From Methylobacter sp. (GTDB lineage Bacteria; Pseudomonadota; Gammaproteobacteria; Methylococcales; Methylomonadaceae), in assembly GCF_030680395.1 (NCBI RefSeq), contig NZ_JAUXVR010000041.1, positions 62,001-126,000 on the forward strand: DNA of 64,000 nt. The letters are read 5' to 3'. A program made the translations under genes and the position numbers. The notes under the pieces were generated by a model. The model was not told the origin of the DNA and did no database searches. It worked only from the letters and a program-made list of their open reading frames with translations. Of the stretch, positions 41,896 through 50,765 are shown in pieces; positions within the stretch are counted from its first letter, which is position 1, and the number at the start of each line of letters is the position of its first letter.

Positions 41896-43313
41896 TTAGT
41901 TACCCCCCTGACCGTGATTACCCACAAACTGGATACATTGCCCCTGATTTTTGAAATTGAATTTTGTGTGGCCGTCATTCTTGCATTGGTCTTTGGTAGT
42001 CGCGACCTCAGCCTTGTAAATACCGGATGAGCCATCGGAGAAATGGGCAAGGAATGCTAACTTATTGTAGTTTAATCCCTCGTGCCCCAAGGACAACTCT
42101 GTGATAGTTTTGCCGTCAAGTACGTCGCTCGTACCGATAACTTTTAGCAACGGATTATGTTTGACGTCTTCTCGATCGACATATATACCTCCTCCGTTAT
42201 TGCTGTCAAAGCCATAGAAGGCAACCCAGTTGCCGCTGAGCGACGGATCCCCAAAGTTTGTAAATTTACCGGTGCCACCAGGAATGGGGGTGTTGGCATC
42301 AGCGATGACGTTGAGTACCTCCCCTATTCCTCCAGTATAGATACCGGACAGATCATTGCTATCGGAACCCCGGAAAGCGACTTTATCGCCATAGAGCGAA
42401 GGCCTGCCGAAGTTTGCAAAGTTTCCGGTACCGTCGGGAACGGGGGTGTTGATATCGACGGCAACGCTAAGGAGCTGGTCCATGGAATTAATGCCCGTCG
42501 TGTAGATGCCTTTCTCACTATTGCTGCTTGTACCCGCGAAGGCAACCAAGCTGCCGCTGAGCGACGGATCCCCGAAACTGATAAATTTACCGGTACTACC
42601 TGGAACCAAGTCGTCGGGGGTCACGACAGCGACTGGCGACGATCCGGCTACGTTATTGTTATAAATATAGATGCCCGCACTCTCAATAACACTCGAGTTA
42701 GTGTTAAACGCGACAAATCCCTCACTAACGGAAGGATTACCAATTGAGGTTGTGTGCAGTACGCGGGGTTACCTATGGGCGCTGGGGGACTGCAACTGTA
42801 GCTAAAGGCAGTGTTGAGTACCCCATTCGATCCTACTAGGAGACTAGATGAACGATAGTAACCATAAGAACTAGTATTTAGAAAAAATGCGACAGTCTCG
42901 TCGCTCAGTGAGACGTCGCCGCCGATACGAGTGCAAGAGCCTGGAGTAAAGCAAACGCCTCGTTTGATGTTGCTGATTGAACCATCTAAACTAGTGAAAA
43001 TGCCAGATACCCCCGTTGGATATTGAAAAGCAATGAATGCGACCTCGTCATTACTGATAGCGGGTGTTTGAAAACTATAGAAACAATTGGTAGAAGTACA
43101 ACTATCAGGATTGGCCAAAATTTCTGTTTCAGCGATTTTGGTAAAACTGACACCGATTGGAGCGGCCCAAACCTGGCCGGAAATGCCGAGGGTAAGACCC
43201 AGAGCTATTACGCTAGTAAGTAGTCCGTTCCTCAGGCATGAATACACTTCTTTACTTGGCAACGTGGTATTAAAAATGGAAGACTCGTATTTTCTTGATT
43301 TTTCGATTAACAT
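41896..43313 (-). pseudogene. Secreted repeat protein split by a frameshift
   Basis: The N-terminal frame (43313 to about 42760) has a signal peptide ending GISGQVWAAP and early repeats. The C-terminal frame (to TAA 41896) carries three clear repeats of about 52 residues with the core FGDPSLSGxxVAFxGxxSN and GIYxxG; weaker copies are in the N-terminal part. Joining the frames needs a one-base shift near 42750-42765, after which TTSIGNPSVSEGFVAF continues the repeat pattern smoothly. It ends QCIQFVGNHGQGGN. Probably a beta-propeller-like extracellular protein. It could be a true pseudogene or a sequencing error. Confidence 0.75.
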
Positions 43314-43667
43314 GATTTTAATCCTCTAATTTAGTTGGGTTAATTTTTGAACATAGTTACTTGTTTTAAAAAGATAACCACCATCAATTGTGATTAAAAA
43401 ATGTTACAACAGAACGCTTCTGTTATTTTGTTTCTATCTTCTTTTGGCCGATACCAGCCGCGTAGAGATCAGACAAGCTGTTTATGCCCGACATTAACGA
43501 GCATCAAAATGTCAGGCGACGAAAAGCGGTTATCTGATCTACGGGGCTTATTGAGCCAGTAGGTTGGGCTTCCTTGAGTCAGCTCAACCTACACACTGCG
43601 TATGCAAGATGCTTTGCTAAAGTCCTAGCTGGGCTTGGGGCGTGCAATAACAGTTGGCCTGATAATA
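43314..43667. other. Gap between the two secreted-protein genes
   Basis: About 350 bp without a convincing gene. TGAGCCAGTAGGTTGGGCTTCC and TCAGCTCAACCTACACACTG contain short inverted words of an intergenic repeat type. No T-tract terminator found. Confidence 0.4.
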
Positions 43668-43707
43668 TTACTTACCTCCCTGATCGTATTTCCCACTCTG
43701 ATCATGT

Positions 43708-44565
43708 TTACCTCCCCTGGTCGTGCGGCACGGTAACAGTAACGTTTCCTGTTACTTCCGAGCCTGAAAGCAAACAACTCACATTAATGGTGTAGACTCG
43801 GCCTCCTCCTTTTCCCAACCGCTTGGCCCTCAGATCCACCGTCAAAGCACCAGTTATCTGATAATCCTCAGTTGTTATCAGTTCATTGCTATTGACCGAA
43901 GTGATTTGGCAGCTTAGGAGGTCTGCTTCTATAGGACTCACCGTTACAGGGACAAGCTTATTGTTTGGTGGCCAAAGAACGTTTGGGGTGGCTGTAAAGG
44001 CAATGAAACTAGGACCGCTAGTAAAGACGCGACCGTTGTTACAGCACTGCTGAGGTCCTTCTGGTGGATTGTAGTAGAGATATCCCGCGCTGGCCAATGA
44101 CTGGTCTGGTATGTTAGTAAACAAAAATGTGTGCCATCCGTTAGGGGAATCATATACAGTGTCGTATCTACCTCCGAGAACTCCGGGTGGGGCAAATATA
44201 AATTCGTTATTCACAACACGGAACTTCAGTGGGACATTTTCGAACACCTGGTAGGTCCCGTCGGTTGTACTCCCAATCGGTGCTCCGACGGATAAGTGTC
44301 CAGCATCGCTTCTTGTTACAGAAAATTCGGTGACGGTATATATAGTGTTTGGATCAAAAATGTTGCCATCAGTCGTGACGAAAGTTCCTTGTTGCACAGA
44401 ATTATCATCTCCAGAATAATGCCAGTCCCACCGAAGTGCCGCATTAGCACTTAGCGGCAACAAGAAAAGCAACAGAATACCCGCACCGAATACATTTATT
44501 ACAATATTCTTGAATGTTTTAAAATGAAAAAAACTTTGTTTACTGCGTTTCAAAAAAGCTTTCAT
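43708..44565 (-). CDS. Secreted protein with a C-terminal HYR-like domain
   Basis: 285 aa from ATG 44565, preceded by CGGAGG. A signal peptide ends around LPLSANAALRWDW. The middle is an unknown domain (GTFVTTDGNIFDPNTIYTVT...); the C-terminal about 90 residues begin ATPNVLWPPNNKLVPVTV, typical of bacterial Ig/HYR-like surface modules, and end VTVPHDQGR. Shifting one base in a GGGG run near 43714 would add 13 codons, to TAA 43668, giving three tandem (H/Y)DQxGK units. Confidence 0.8.
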   Translation of the reverse strand: MKAFLKRSKQSFFHFKTFKNIVINVFGAGILLLFLLPLSANAALRWDWHYSGDDNSVQQGTFVTTDGNIFDPNTIYTVTEFSVTRSDAGHLSVGAPIGSTTDGTYQVFENVPLKFRVVNNEFIFAPPGVLGGRYDTVYDSPNGWHTFLFTNIPDQSLASAGYLYYNPPEGPQQCCNNGRVFTSGPSFIAFTATPNVLWPPNNKLVPVTVSPIEADLLSCQITSVNSNELITTEDYQITGALTVDLRAKRLGKGGGRVYTINVSCLLSGSEVTGNVTVTVPHDQGR

Positions 44566-44691
44566 GATATTTCCTCCGAAAAAACAATCACATTGGTAGA
44601 AACCCAAAAAAGCCGAACTCTTTCACATGACTTTATTTCTGGCTACACTCGATAGTTCGAATTTGCTGAGTCAGGATTTACAACTTTCTGT

Positions 44692-44736
44692 ACTTTCATT
44701 GGCATAAGATTAGTTTTATCTTGTGCCAATGAAAGT
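44692..44736. promoter_or_regulatory. Long inverted repeat in the 44.6-45.0 kb gap
   Basis: ACTTTCATTGGCATAAGAT and ATCTTGTGCCAATGAAAGT form 19-bp arms with one mismatch and a 7-base loop. No T-tract follows. It could be an operator or an RNA hairpin upstream of the secreted protein gene at 44565; the rest of the gap is AT-rich and featureless. Confidence 0.55.
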
Positions 44737-44970
44737 GTATTCCCTGATTAATGATATGTTAATAAGCTTTTAAGCGTAGTTCTGCTTGAAATGCCGACAA
44801 ATAGCGACATTTAACTAAACTTTAATTTAAAATAAATGAAGATATGAGATTCAAATACGACTTTAGGAAATGAAATCTGCACTCGCTACAAGATATTGCG
44901 CGCTATGTTTTATATCCCCTAAGCAACACAATAGCAATGTGTTACTTAGAAGCTGACGGAATAGTTCAAC

Positions 44971-44999
44971 ACAGACAGGGTCAAAACGGCCCTGTCTGT
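44971..44999 (-). terminator. Terminator hairpin after the membrane protein gene
   Basis: ACAGACAGGG / CCCTGTCTGT, a perfect 10-bp stem around TCAAAACGG, 33 bp beyond the stop of the gene at 45032. Few T residues follow. Confidence 0.55.
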
Positions 45000-45031
45000 T
45001 CAGATGTAATCGGTAAATGTTTAAACAAAGA

Positions 45032-45421
45032 CTACGCAGCGTAATTCAACAAGCTGATACCCACCCAGCCAAAGCCTATCGTTGTGATGATAAAGCTGAT
45101 AGCCGAATAGACTTTCCAGATGGTTTTTTCCCAAAAGCTCGGATCAAACGCCGCAATGACAAACACACAAGGATTGGTAATGCCGCCGATCACCACCAAC
45201 CAGCAAGCTGTAACCGATAACGGCACTTTAACGGCATAAAACCCCAGGCAAAATAAAGCCATTAAGGCAAAGTCGATATGCGCCCTGATCAGGGTTTTGT
45301 AGTCGGTAAGGAATTCGCCATCAATGCCTTTGACAGGAAACCATCTTGCAAAAGTCATCAGCCACGCTGAAGCCAGAACAGCAAAAATCATCAGTACAGC
45401 GCCGATTAATAATATTTCCAT
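45032..45421 (-). CDS. Four-span membrane protein, TetR-controlled
   Basis: 129 aa from ATG 45421 (MEILLIGAVL). Four hydrophobic spans at about 3-22, 45-64, 68-90 and 103-125, with short polar loops such as FPVKGIDGEFLTDYKTLIRAH. No cofactor motif. It is divergent from the tetR gene and its promoter region contains two tetR-type palindromes, so it is a likely target. I do not recognise the family. Confidence 0.75.
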   Translation of the reverse strand: MEILLIGAVLMIFAVLASAWLMTFARWFPVKGIDGEFLTDYKTLIRAHIDFALMALFCLGFYAVKVPLSVTACWLVVIGGITNPCVFVIAAFDPSFWEKTIWKVYSAISFIITTIGFGWVGISLLNYAA

Positions 45422-45454
45422 CGAATTATCTCGTTTCTTATTGGTTATAAAAGA

Positions 45455-45474
45455 TATACTGACTGGTCGGTATA
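45455..45474. promoter_or_regulatory. TetR-type operator, copy 1
   Basis: TATACTGACTGGTCGGTATA, a 20-bp imperfect palindrome, 34 bp before the membrane protein ATG. Confidence 0.75.
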
Positions 45475-45486
45475 TTGACATTAAAG

Positions 45487-45502
45487 TATACCGATCGGTA
45501 TA
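45487..45502. promoter_or_regulatory. TetR-type operator, copy 2
   Basis: TATACCGATCGGTATA is a perfect 16-bp palindrome of the same family as copy 1 (CCGA/TCGG core), 34 bp before the tetR ATG. The two operators are centred about 30 bp apart, so bound repressor would cover both divergent promoters. Confidence 0.8.
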
Positions 45503-45535
45503 GTTACAATCAACCTGTTTTCTATTGCCTAACCT

Positions 45536-46147
45536 ATGTCCTTAAATCTGCAAGAAAAAATCCTGCAAGCCGCATCAGAGCTGTTTTACAGCCAAGGTAT
45601 CCGGGCGACCGGCGTCGATGCCATTGTCAAAGCGGCAAGTACTACCAAAATGAGCCTCTACAAATACTTTTCTTCCAAAGACGATTTGGTGATTGCTTTT
45701 CTGCGCAAACGGGACGAGGACTTTCGAGTCTGGTTTGTCGATCAGGTTAACGGTAAGGCCGATACGCCCAAGGCTAAGTTACTGGCGATTTTTGACGTGA
45801 TTGGCGAATGGATGGCTGTTCCCGAATTTCGCGGCTGCGCATTTATCAATGCCGCCGCTGAATTTCCGCTTGAAGGCAACCCGGTGCATCAGGTGTCTGC
45901 CGAGTTTTACGACCATTTCCGAAACTATATTGCCGATCTGGCCGAACAATACGGCTCTAAATCCCCGAAAAATCTGGCGCTGCAATTAAGCTTGCTGATC
46001 GAAGGCGCCATCGTTTCGGAACAGATGAAGCGTCATTCAGGTTCTGCCGAACAGGCCAAGCAGGCTGCCCTGGTTCTTATCGAGGGAAGCTTGAGCGATA
46101 TGCCAGATACATCTTTATTAACCGATAACTCCGAGGAGGAGCAATGA
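45536..46147 (+). CDS. TetR-family repressor
   Basis: 203 aa. The N-terminal HTH is clear: LQEKILQAASELFYSQGIRATGVDAIVKAA, then TTKMSLYKYFSSKDDLVIAFL. The C-terminal ligand domain resembles the branch with FRGCAFINAAAEFP (contains a Cys that could sense electrophiles). It probably represses its own operon and the divergent membrane protein through the palindromes at 45455 and 45487. Its stop overlaps the next ATG by 4 bp. Confidence 0.93.
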   Translation: MSLNLQEKILQAASELFYSQGIRATGVDAIVKAASTTKMSLYKYFSSKDDLVIAFLRKRDEDFRVWFVDQVNGKADTPKAKLLAIFDVIGEWMAVPEFRGCAFINAAAEFPLEGNPVHQVSAEFYDHFRNYIADLAEQYGSKSPKNLALQLSLLIEGAIVSEQMKRHSGSAEQAKQAALVLIEGSLSDMPDTSLLTDNSEEEQ

Positions 46148-46776
46148 GTGATTTTTTCCATGAAGGTAGCCGACAGCTGCAAGACCGTTTCGAGACCCGG
46201 CCCATGGCAGACCGTCTGGTCGATGCGATTGTCAGCGGTCAAATCAGCCCGGAAGACAAGATATTTATCGAAGAACAAAACATGTTTTTCTTCGCCACCG
46301 TCGATCGGGAAGGACGCCCCAACTGTTCCTACAAAGGCGGCAGCGTCGGCTTGGTCAAGGTTATCGATGAACAAACCCTGGCTTTTCCGCTCTACGATGG
46401 CAGCGGCATGTACTTGTCGGCGGGGAATGTGTTGGTTAACGAACATGTCAGTCTGTTGTTCGTCGACTTTCAGCGCCAAGCCCGTCTTCGCTTAAACGGC
46501 AGCGCTTTCATACAGGACGATGATCCTTTGCAAAATCACTGGCCCGAAGCGCAAATAGTGTTGCGGGTAAGACTGCGGGAAATGTTCCCGAACTGTCCGC
46601 GTTATATCCACAAAATGACGTTGGTCGAAGAATCGGCGTTCGTGCCCAAACAACATTGCGAAACACCGGCACCGGCCTGGAAGCGCCTGGAAGTCGTCGC
46701 CGACGTATTGCCGCCCCGCGACGCACATCTGGCCGGTAACGAGCAGGATGCCGCCGCCGCGCTAAACCGTAACTAG
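46144..46776 (+). CDS. PNPOx-like FMN-binding split-barrel protein
   Basis: 210 aa. FIEEQNMFFFATVDREGRPN (about 38-57), then NCSYKGGSVGLVKVID and NEHVSLLFVDFQRQARLRLNG, is the pyridoxamine-phosphate-oxidase-like split barrel. Many relatives bind FMN or F420 and reduce small molecules. The tail is Ala-rich. ATG 46144 follows GAGGAGC, coupled to tetR. Confidence 0.88.
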   Translation: MSDFFHEGSRQLQDRFETRPMADRLVDAIVSGQISPEDKIFIEEQNMFFFATVDREGRPNCSYKGGSVGLVKVIDEQTLAFPLYDGSGMYLSAGNVLVNEHVSLLFVDFQRQARLRLNGSAFIQDDDPLQNHWPEAQIVLRVRLREMFPNCPRYIHKMTLVEESAFVPKQHCETPAPAWKRLEVVADVLPPRDAHLAGNEQDAAAALNRN

Positions 46777-46893
46777 AGCCTGTAATTATCTTGAGTTTTT
46801 CTTGCATACGTAGGGCGCGCTGTGCGCGCCTTAGAATTTGGTCAGTAATAAATTCTTCTGCGTCACTGCCGTTAAATTAAGCACAATGACGCC

Positions 46894-46976
46894 GTAGGAG
46901 CGGGCCGTGCCCGCGATGAAGCAAGCTACAGTTCTGCAATCGCTGCCCAAATGTCGCGGGCGCGGCCCGCTCCTAC
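46894..46976. repeat. GTAGGAGCGGGCC inverted repeat
   Basis: GTAGGAGCGGGCCGTGCCCG pairs with GCGGGCGCGGCCCGCTCCTAC. Same family as 37462-37543. The remaining 46777-47101 gap also holds a TTAACTTAATGGCGGTGATG word that recurs near other repeats; no gene is seen. Confidence 0.8.
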
Positions 46977-47101
46977 AACACTTAACTTAATGGCGGTGAT
47001 GCAGAGCATGGGAACCCCATTATTTTTAGCGAAATTCTTAGCTCCTAAGGCGCGCAACACGCTCGACACGGATGTCCTTAAATCAGAAATACTTCAAGTT
47101 C

Positions 47102-47440
47102 TTACATCTGGCGGTGCATTTTTGCCATACTCAAGTTTTCCTCGGCAGCTTTTTCATAGACATCAGCCAGCTTTTGGCAATGCGCTTTAAAATCTTCAGC
47201 CTGCCTGCCGTAGAGATAGCTTTTTGACTGGTACTGACGCAGCAGCTTCTTGTGCTCCTCGGCCTTAACCCGCATTTCTTCAGCCGCTTCCTCATAGTGT
47301 TTCGCCAACGCTTCATGATCGGCTTTGGATGACGCATTTTGCACGGCCAGATCCATGTTCATCGGATGCGGGTCCATCTCGGCACATGCGGCTAGCAAAC
47401 CAAGAGCCAAAAACAGGGTAATCAGTAGCTTTGTTTTCAT
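47102..47440 (-). CDS. Small lipoprotein, helical
   Basis: 112 aa. Signal peptide with lipobox LLAAC (Cys at about residue 19). The mature part is nearly all helix with many Lys, Glu and Ala (HYEEAAEEMRVKAEEHKKLL), likely a coiled coil, and ends MAKMHRQM. ATG 47440 has GGAGAA upstream. It follows the cus operon on the same strand after about 160 bp and may be a periplasmic accessory. Family not recognised. Confidence 0.8.
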   Translation of the reverse strand: MKTKLLITLFLALGLLAACAEMDPHPMNMDLAVQNASSKADHEALAKHYEEAAEEMRVKAEEHKKLLRQYQSKSYLYGRQAEDFKAHCQKLADVYEKAAEENLSMAKMHRQM

Positions 47441-47597
47441 GGGTTTTCTCCGGAGAAATTCAAGGTGACGTCGTTTTTCAGGTTATCGATAAACAGAATA
47501 GAGAGTTCAACGCCTTCAAACAATAAGCGCTGTTACCTATTAGCCGAACCCTCTATTGCACTGAATGCCTCACATCGCCAAAGTGTCCTGGCTGGTT

Positions 47598-50500
47598 TTA
47601 TAACTCGTGGCTTGATAGACCCGGCCAGACCTTACGCGTTTCCTGAAACTGCAAGGCCAGACTGTAGATAACCGGAAACACCAAAAGACTTAATATCAGC
47701 ACCGTCAGCATCCCACCCATCGCAGGAGCGGCAATGCGCTGGGTGACATCGGCACCGGCGCCGGCGGCCCACATAATCGGAATCAAGCCCACGATATTGG
47801 CAAGCGAGGTAATCGCTACAGGCCGCACCCGCAAAGCGGTGGCGGCTTCTGTAGCCGCCCTGATTTCGTCGCCGGTCAACGGAGCCTGTTTTTGCTGCCG
47901 CAGCTTATCAACTTCAATATCGATAAAACTCAACACCATAACGCCGGTTTCGGCAGCCGTACCGGCGAGAGCGATCAAGCCGACATACACCGCAACCGAT
48001 AAATTGAATCCCATCCAATACACCAGCCAGATGCCGCCAATCAGACTAAACGGGATGGCCAGCATGACGATGGCCGGTTCGGTGATATTGCGGAACGCAC
48101 AATACAACAGCACAAAAATCAGCACTAATGTGAGCGGCACAACCATACGCAAGCGCTCTGCCGCGCGTTCCATGTATTCGAACTGTCCTGACCAGGCGAC
48201 GGTGTAGCCTGCGGGTATGGTGACGCGCTCCGCCAGTTTTTGTTTCGCCAGCGTGACAAAGCCGCCTATATCGGAGGTTTTGATATCCACATAGATCCAG
48301 GCATTGGGTCTTGCATCTTCGGTTTTAATCACATCCGTGCCGCGGGTGAATTTAATGTCCGCCACCAGTGTCAACGGTATCTGGCTGCCGGTCGGCGTCG
48401 GGATTAATACCCGTCGCAAGGCTTCCAGGTTGTCGCGCAGATCGCGCGGATAGCGCACATTGACCGGATAACGCTCCAGGCCTTCAACGGTTTCGGTGAC
48501 ATTCATGCCGCCGATAGCGCTTTGAATGACATCCTGCACGTCGCCGGTGGTCAAGCCGTATCGCGCCGCCGCTTCCCGGTTAATGTCGAAATCCAGAAAA
48601 TAGCCGCCAACCGCCCGATCGCCGTAGGCCGACAGCGTTTCCGGCAAGGTCTTCATCGCCTGTTCGATTTGCAGCGACAGCGACTGCAAGACATTCAAAT
48701 CGGGGCCGGACACCTTGATGCCTACCGGCGTTTTGATGCCGGTAGACAGCATATCGATACGGTTCTTAATCGGCATGGTCCAGGTATTGGCCAAGCCCGG
48801 AAAATGAATGGCCTTGTCCATTTCATTCATCAGCTGCCGGGTGGTTTTGTCGGGATCGGGCCACTGCTCCTGGGGTTTCAGTTGTATGGTGGTTTCCACC
48901 ATCATTAGCGGGGCGGCGTCGGTTGCCGTTTCCGCCCTGCCGATCTTGCCGAACACCTGCTGCACTTCCGGAAATGTTTTCAGCATCTTGTCGGTCTGTT
49001 GCAACAGCTCCTTGGCTTTGGTGATCGAGATACCGGGGAACGTGGTCGGCATGTATAAAATATCGCCTTCATACAAAGGCGGCATGAACTCGCTGCCGAT
49101 TTTCGACAACGGGTACAGCGTCGATGCCATCAGCAGCGCGGCTATGATCACCGTCATCGCCCGCCAACGCATCGCCAGCTTTAGAACGGGTGCGTGGATA
49201 AAATGTAAACAACGGTTGATCGGGTTAAGCTGTTCAGGAATGATCTTGCCGCGTATGAAATAGCCCATTAACACCGGCACCAGCGTGACCGTCAATATCG
49301 CCGACGCCGCCATCGCATAGGATTTGGTAAAAGCCAGCGGACTGAACAATCGGCCTTCCTGCGCCTGCATGGTGATGATGGGCAGGAACGAGACGGTAAT
49401 AACCAGTAGCGAGAAAAACAGGCCGGAGCCCACTTCTTTAGAGGCATTGCCTATCGCTTGCCAGCGCTCCTTTTGAGTCAGTTCGGCCTGTTTTTTCCCG
49501 GCCGCTTCGGCAAGGTGTTTGTGGGCATTTTCGACCATCACCACCGCGCCATCAACCATATCGCCAATCGCAAGCGCAATGCCGCCCAGCGACATGATAT
49601 TGGCGTTTATGCCCTGCCATTTCATAACAATAAAAGCCATCAGAACGCCCAGCGGCAAGGTGACAATAATCACCAGGGACGACCGCAGATGCAGCAGAAA
49701 CAAGGCGACCAAGGCGCAAACGATGACCAGTTCCTCAATCAGCGCGGTATTCAGCGTGTCCACCGCACGTTCGATCAAATTGCCCCGGTCATAAACGGTG
49801 ACGATCTCCACCCCTTCCGGCAAGCCCCTTTTTAATTCGTCCAGTTTTTTGCGCACGTCCTTAATGGTCTCTTGGGCGTTTTCGCCAAAGCGCATAATCA
49901 CCACGCCACCGGCCACCTCACCTTCGCCGTTCAGCTCGGTCACGCCGCGGCGCAGTTCCGGGCCGATCTGGATAGAGCTAACATCCTGCAAGCGTATCGG
50001 CGTGCCGTTGACATCGACGCCAACCGGAATGGTTTTAAGATCGGCGATGGATTTGATATAGCCCAAGCCCCTGACCATATATTCGGTTTCTCCCATTTCG
50101 AACAGACGGCCGCCGACATCGTTATTGGAACGCTTGATTGCGGTGATAACGGCGGATAAAGGGATTTGATAGGCTTGCAACGCGTTGGGATCGACTTCCA
50201 CCTGATATTGCTTGACGTAGCCGCCCACCGAAGCCACTTCGGACACGCCGGAAACGGTTTGCAATGGATAGCGCAAATACCAGTCCTGGATGGAGCGCAG
50301 CTGCGCCAGATCGTGCTTGCCGCTTTTATCCACCAGTGCGTATTCGTAAATCCAGCCTACGCCGGTGGCGTCGGGGCCCAAGGTCGGCGTGACGCCTTGC
50401 GGCAAGCGGCCTTTAACGTAGTTGAGATATTCCAGCACCCGCGATCTCGCCCAGTACATATCGGTACCGTCTTCGAAAATGACATAGACGAACGACAGGC

Positions 50501-50765
50501 CGAAGAAGGAATAGCCGCGCACCACTTTGGCATGAGGCACGGCCAGCATGGCGGTGGTTAACGGATAGGTGACCTGATTTTCAACCACCTGCGGCGACTG
50601 GTCCGCATAATCGGTGAACACGATGACCTGCACATCGGACAAATCCGGTATCGCATCCAGCGGCATGTTTTTAAAAGACCAAAGCCCTGCCAACGCAATA
50701 ATGACGGCGGCCAGCAACACCATGAACCGGTCTTTTAGTGAGCTATCAATAATCGCGCTAATCAT
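47598..50765 (-). CDS. cusA: CusA-type heavy-metal RND efflux pump
   Basis: 1055 aa, full RND length. The HME-RND motif GDMVDGAVVMVENAHKHL lies in the first half, with charged residues in TM4. The porter region keeps CusA-like AETATDAAPLMMVETTIQL and NRIDMLSTGIKTPVGIKVSG, which include methionines used for Cu(I)/Ag(I) transfer. It exports monovalent copper or silver with CusB and CusC by proton antiport. It overlaps cusB by 8 bp. Confidence 0.95.
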   Translation of the reverse strand: MISAIIDSSLKDRFMVLLAAVIIALAGLWSFKNMPLDAIPDLSDVQVIVFTDYADQSPQVVENQVTYPLTTAMLAVPHAKVVRGYSFFGLSFVYVIFEDGTDMYWARSRVLEYLNYVKGRLPQGVTPTLGPDATGVGWIYEYALVDKSGKHDLAQLRSIQDWYLRYPLQTVSGVSEVASVGGYVKQYQVEVDPNALQAYQIPLSAVITAIKRSNNDVGGRLFEMGETEYMVRGLGYIKSIADLKTIPVGVDVNGTPIRLQDVSSIQIGPELRRGVTELNGEGEVAGGVVIMRFGENAQETIKDVRKKLDELKRGLPEGVEIVTVYDRGNLIERAVDTLNTALIEELVIVCALVALFLLHLRSSLVIIVTLPLGVLMAFIVMKWQGINANIMSLGGIALAIGDMVDGAVVMVENAHKHLAEAAGKKQAELTQKERWQAIGNASKEVGSGLFFSLLVITVSFLPIITMQAQEGRLFSPLAFTKSYAMAASAILTVTLVPVLMGYFIRGKIIPEQLNPINRCLHFIHAPVLKLAMRWRAMTVIIAALLMASTLYPLSKIGSEFMPPLYEGDILYMPTTFPGISITKAKELLQQTDKMLKTFPEVQQVFGKIGRAETATDAAPLMMVETTIQLKPQEQWPDPDKTTRQLMNEMDKAIHFPGLANTWTMPIKNRIDMLSTGIKTPVGIKVSGPDLNVLQSLSLQIEQAMKTLPETLSAYGDRAVGGYFLDFDINREAAARYGLTTGDVQDVIQSAIGGMNVTETVEGLERYPVNVRYPRDLRDNLEALRRVLIPTPTGSQIPLTLVADIKFTRGTDVIKTEDARPNAWIYVDIKTSDIGGFVTLAKQKLAERVTIPAGYTVAWSGQFEYMERAAERLRMVVPLTLVLIFVLLYCAFRNITEPAIVMLAIPFSLIGGIWLVYWMGFNLSVAVYVGLIALAGTAAETGVMVLSFIDIEVDKLRQQKQAPLTGDEIRAATEAATALRVRPVAITSLANIVGLIPIMWAAGAGADVTQRIAAPAMGGMLTVLILSLLVFPVIYSLALQFQETRKVWPGLSSHEL

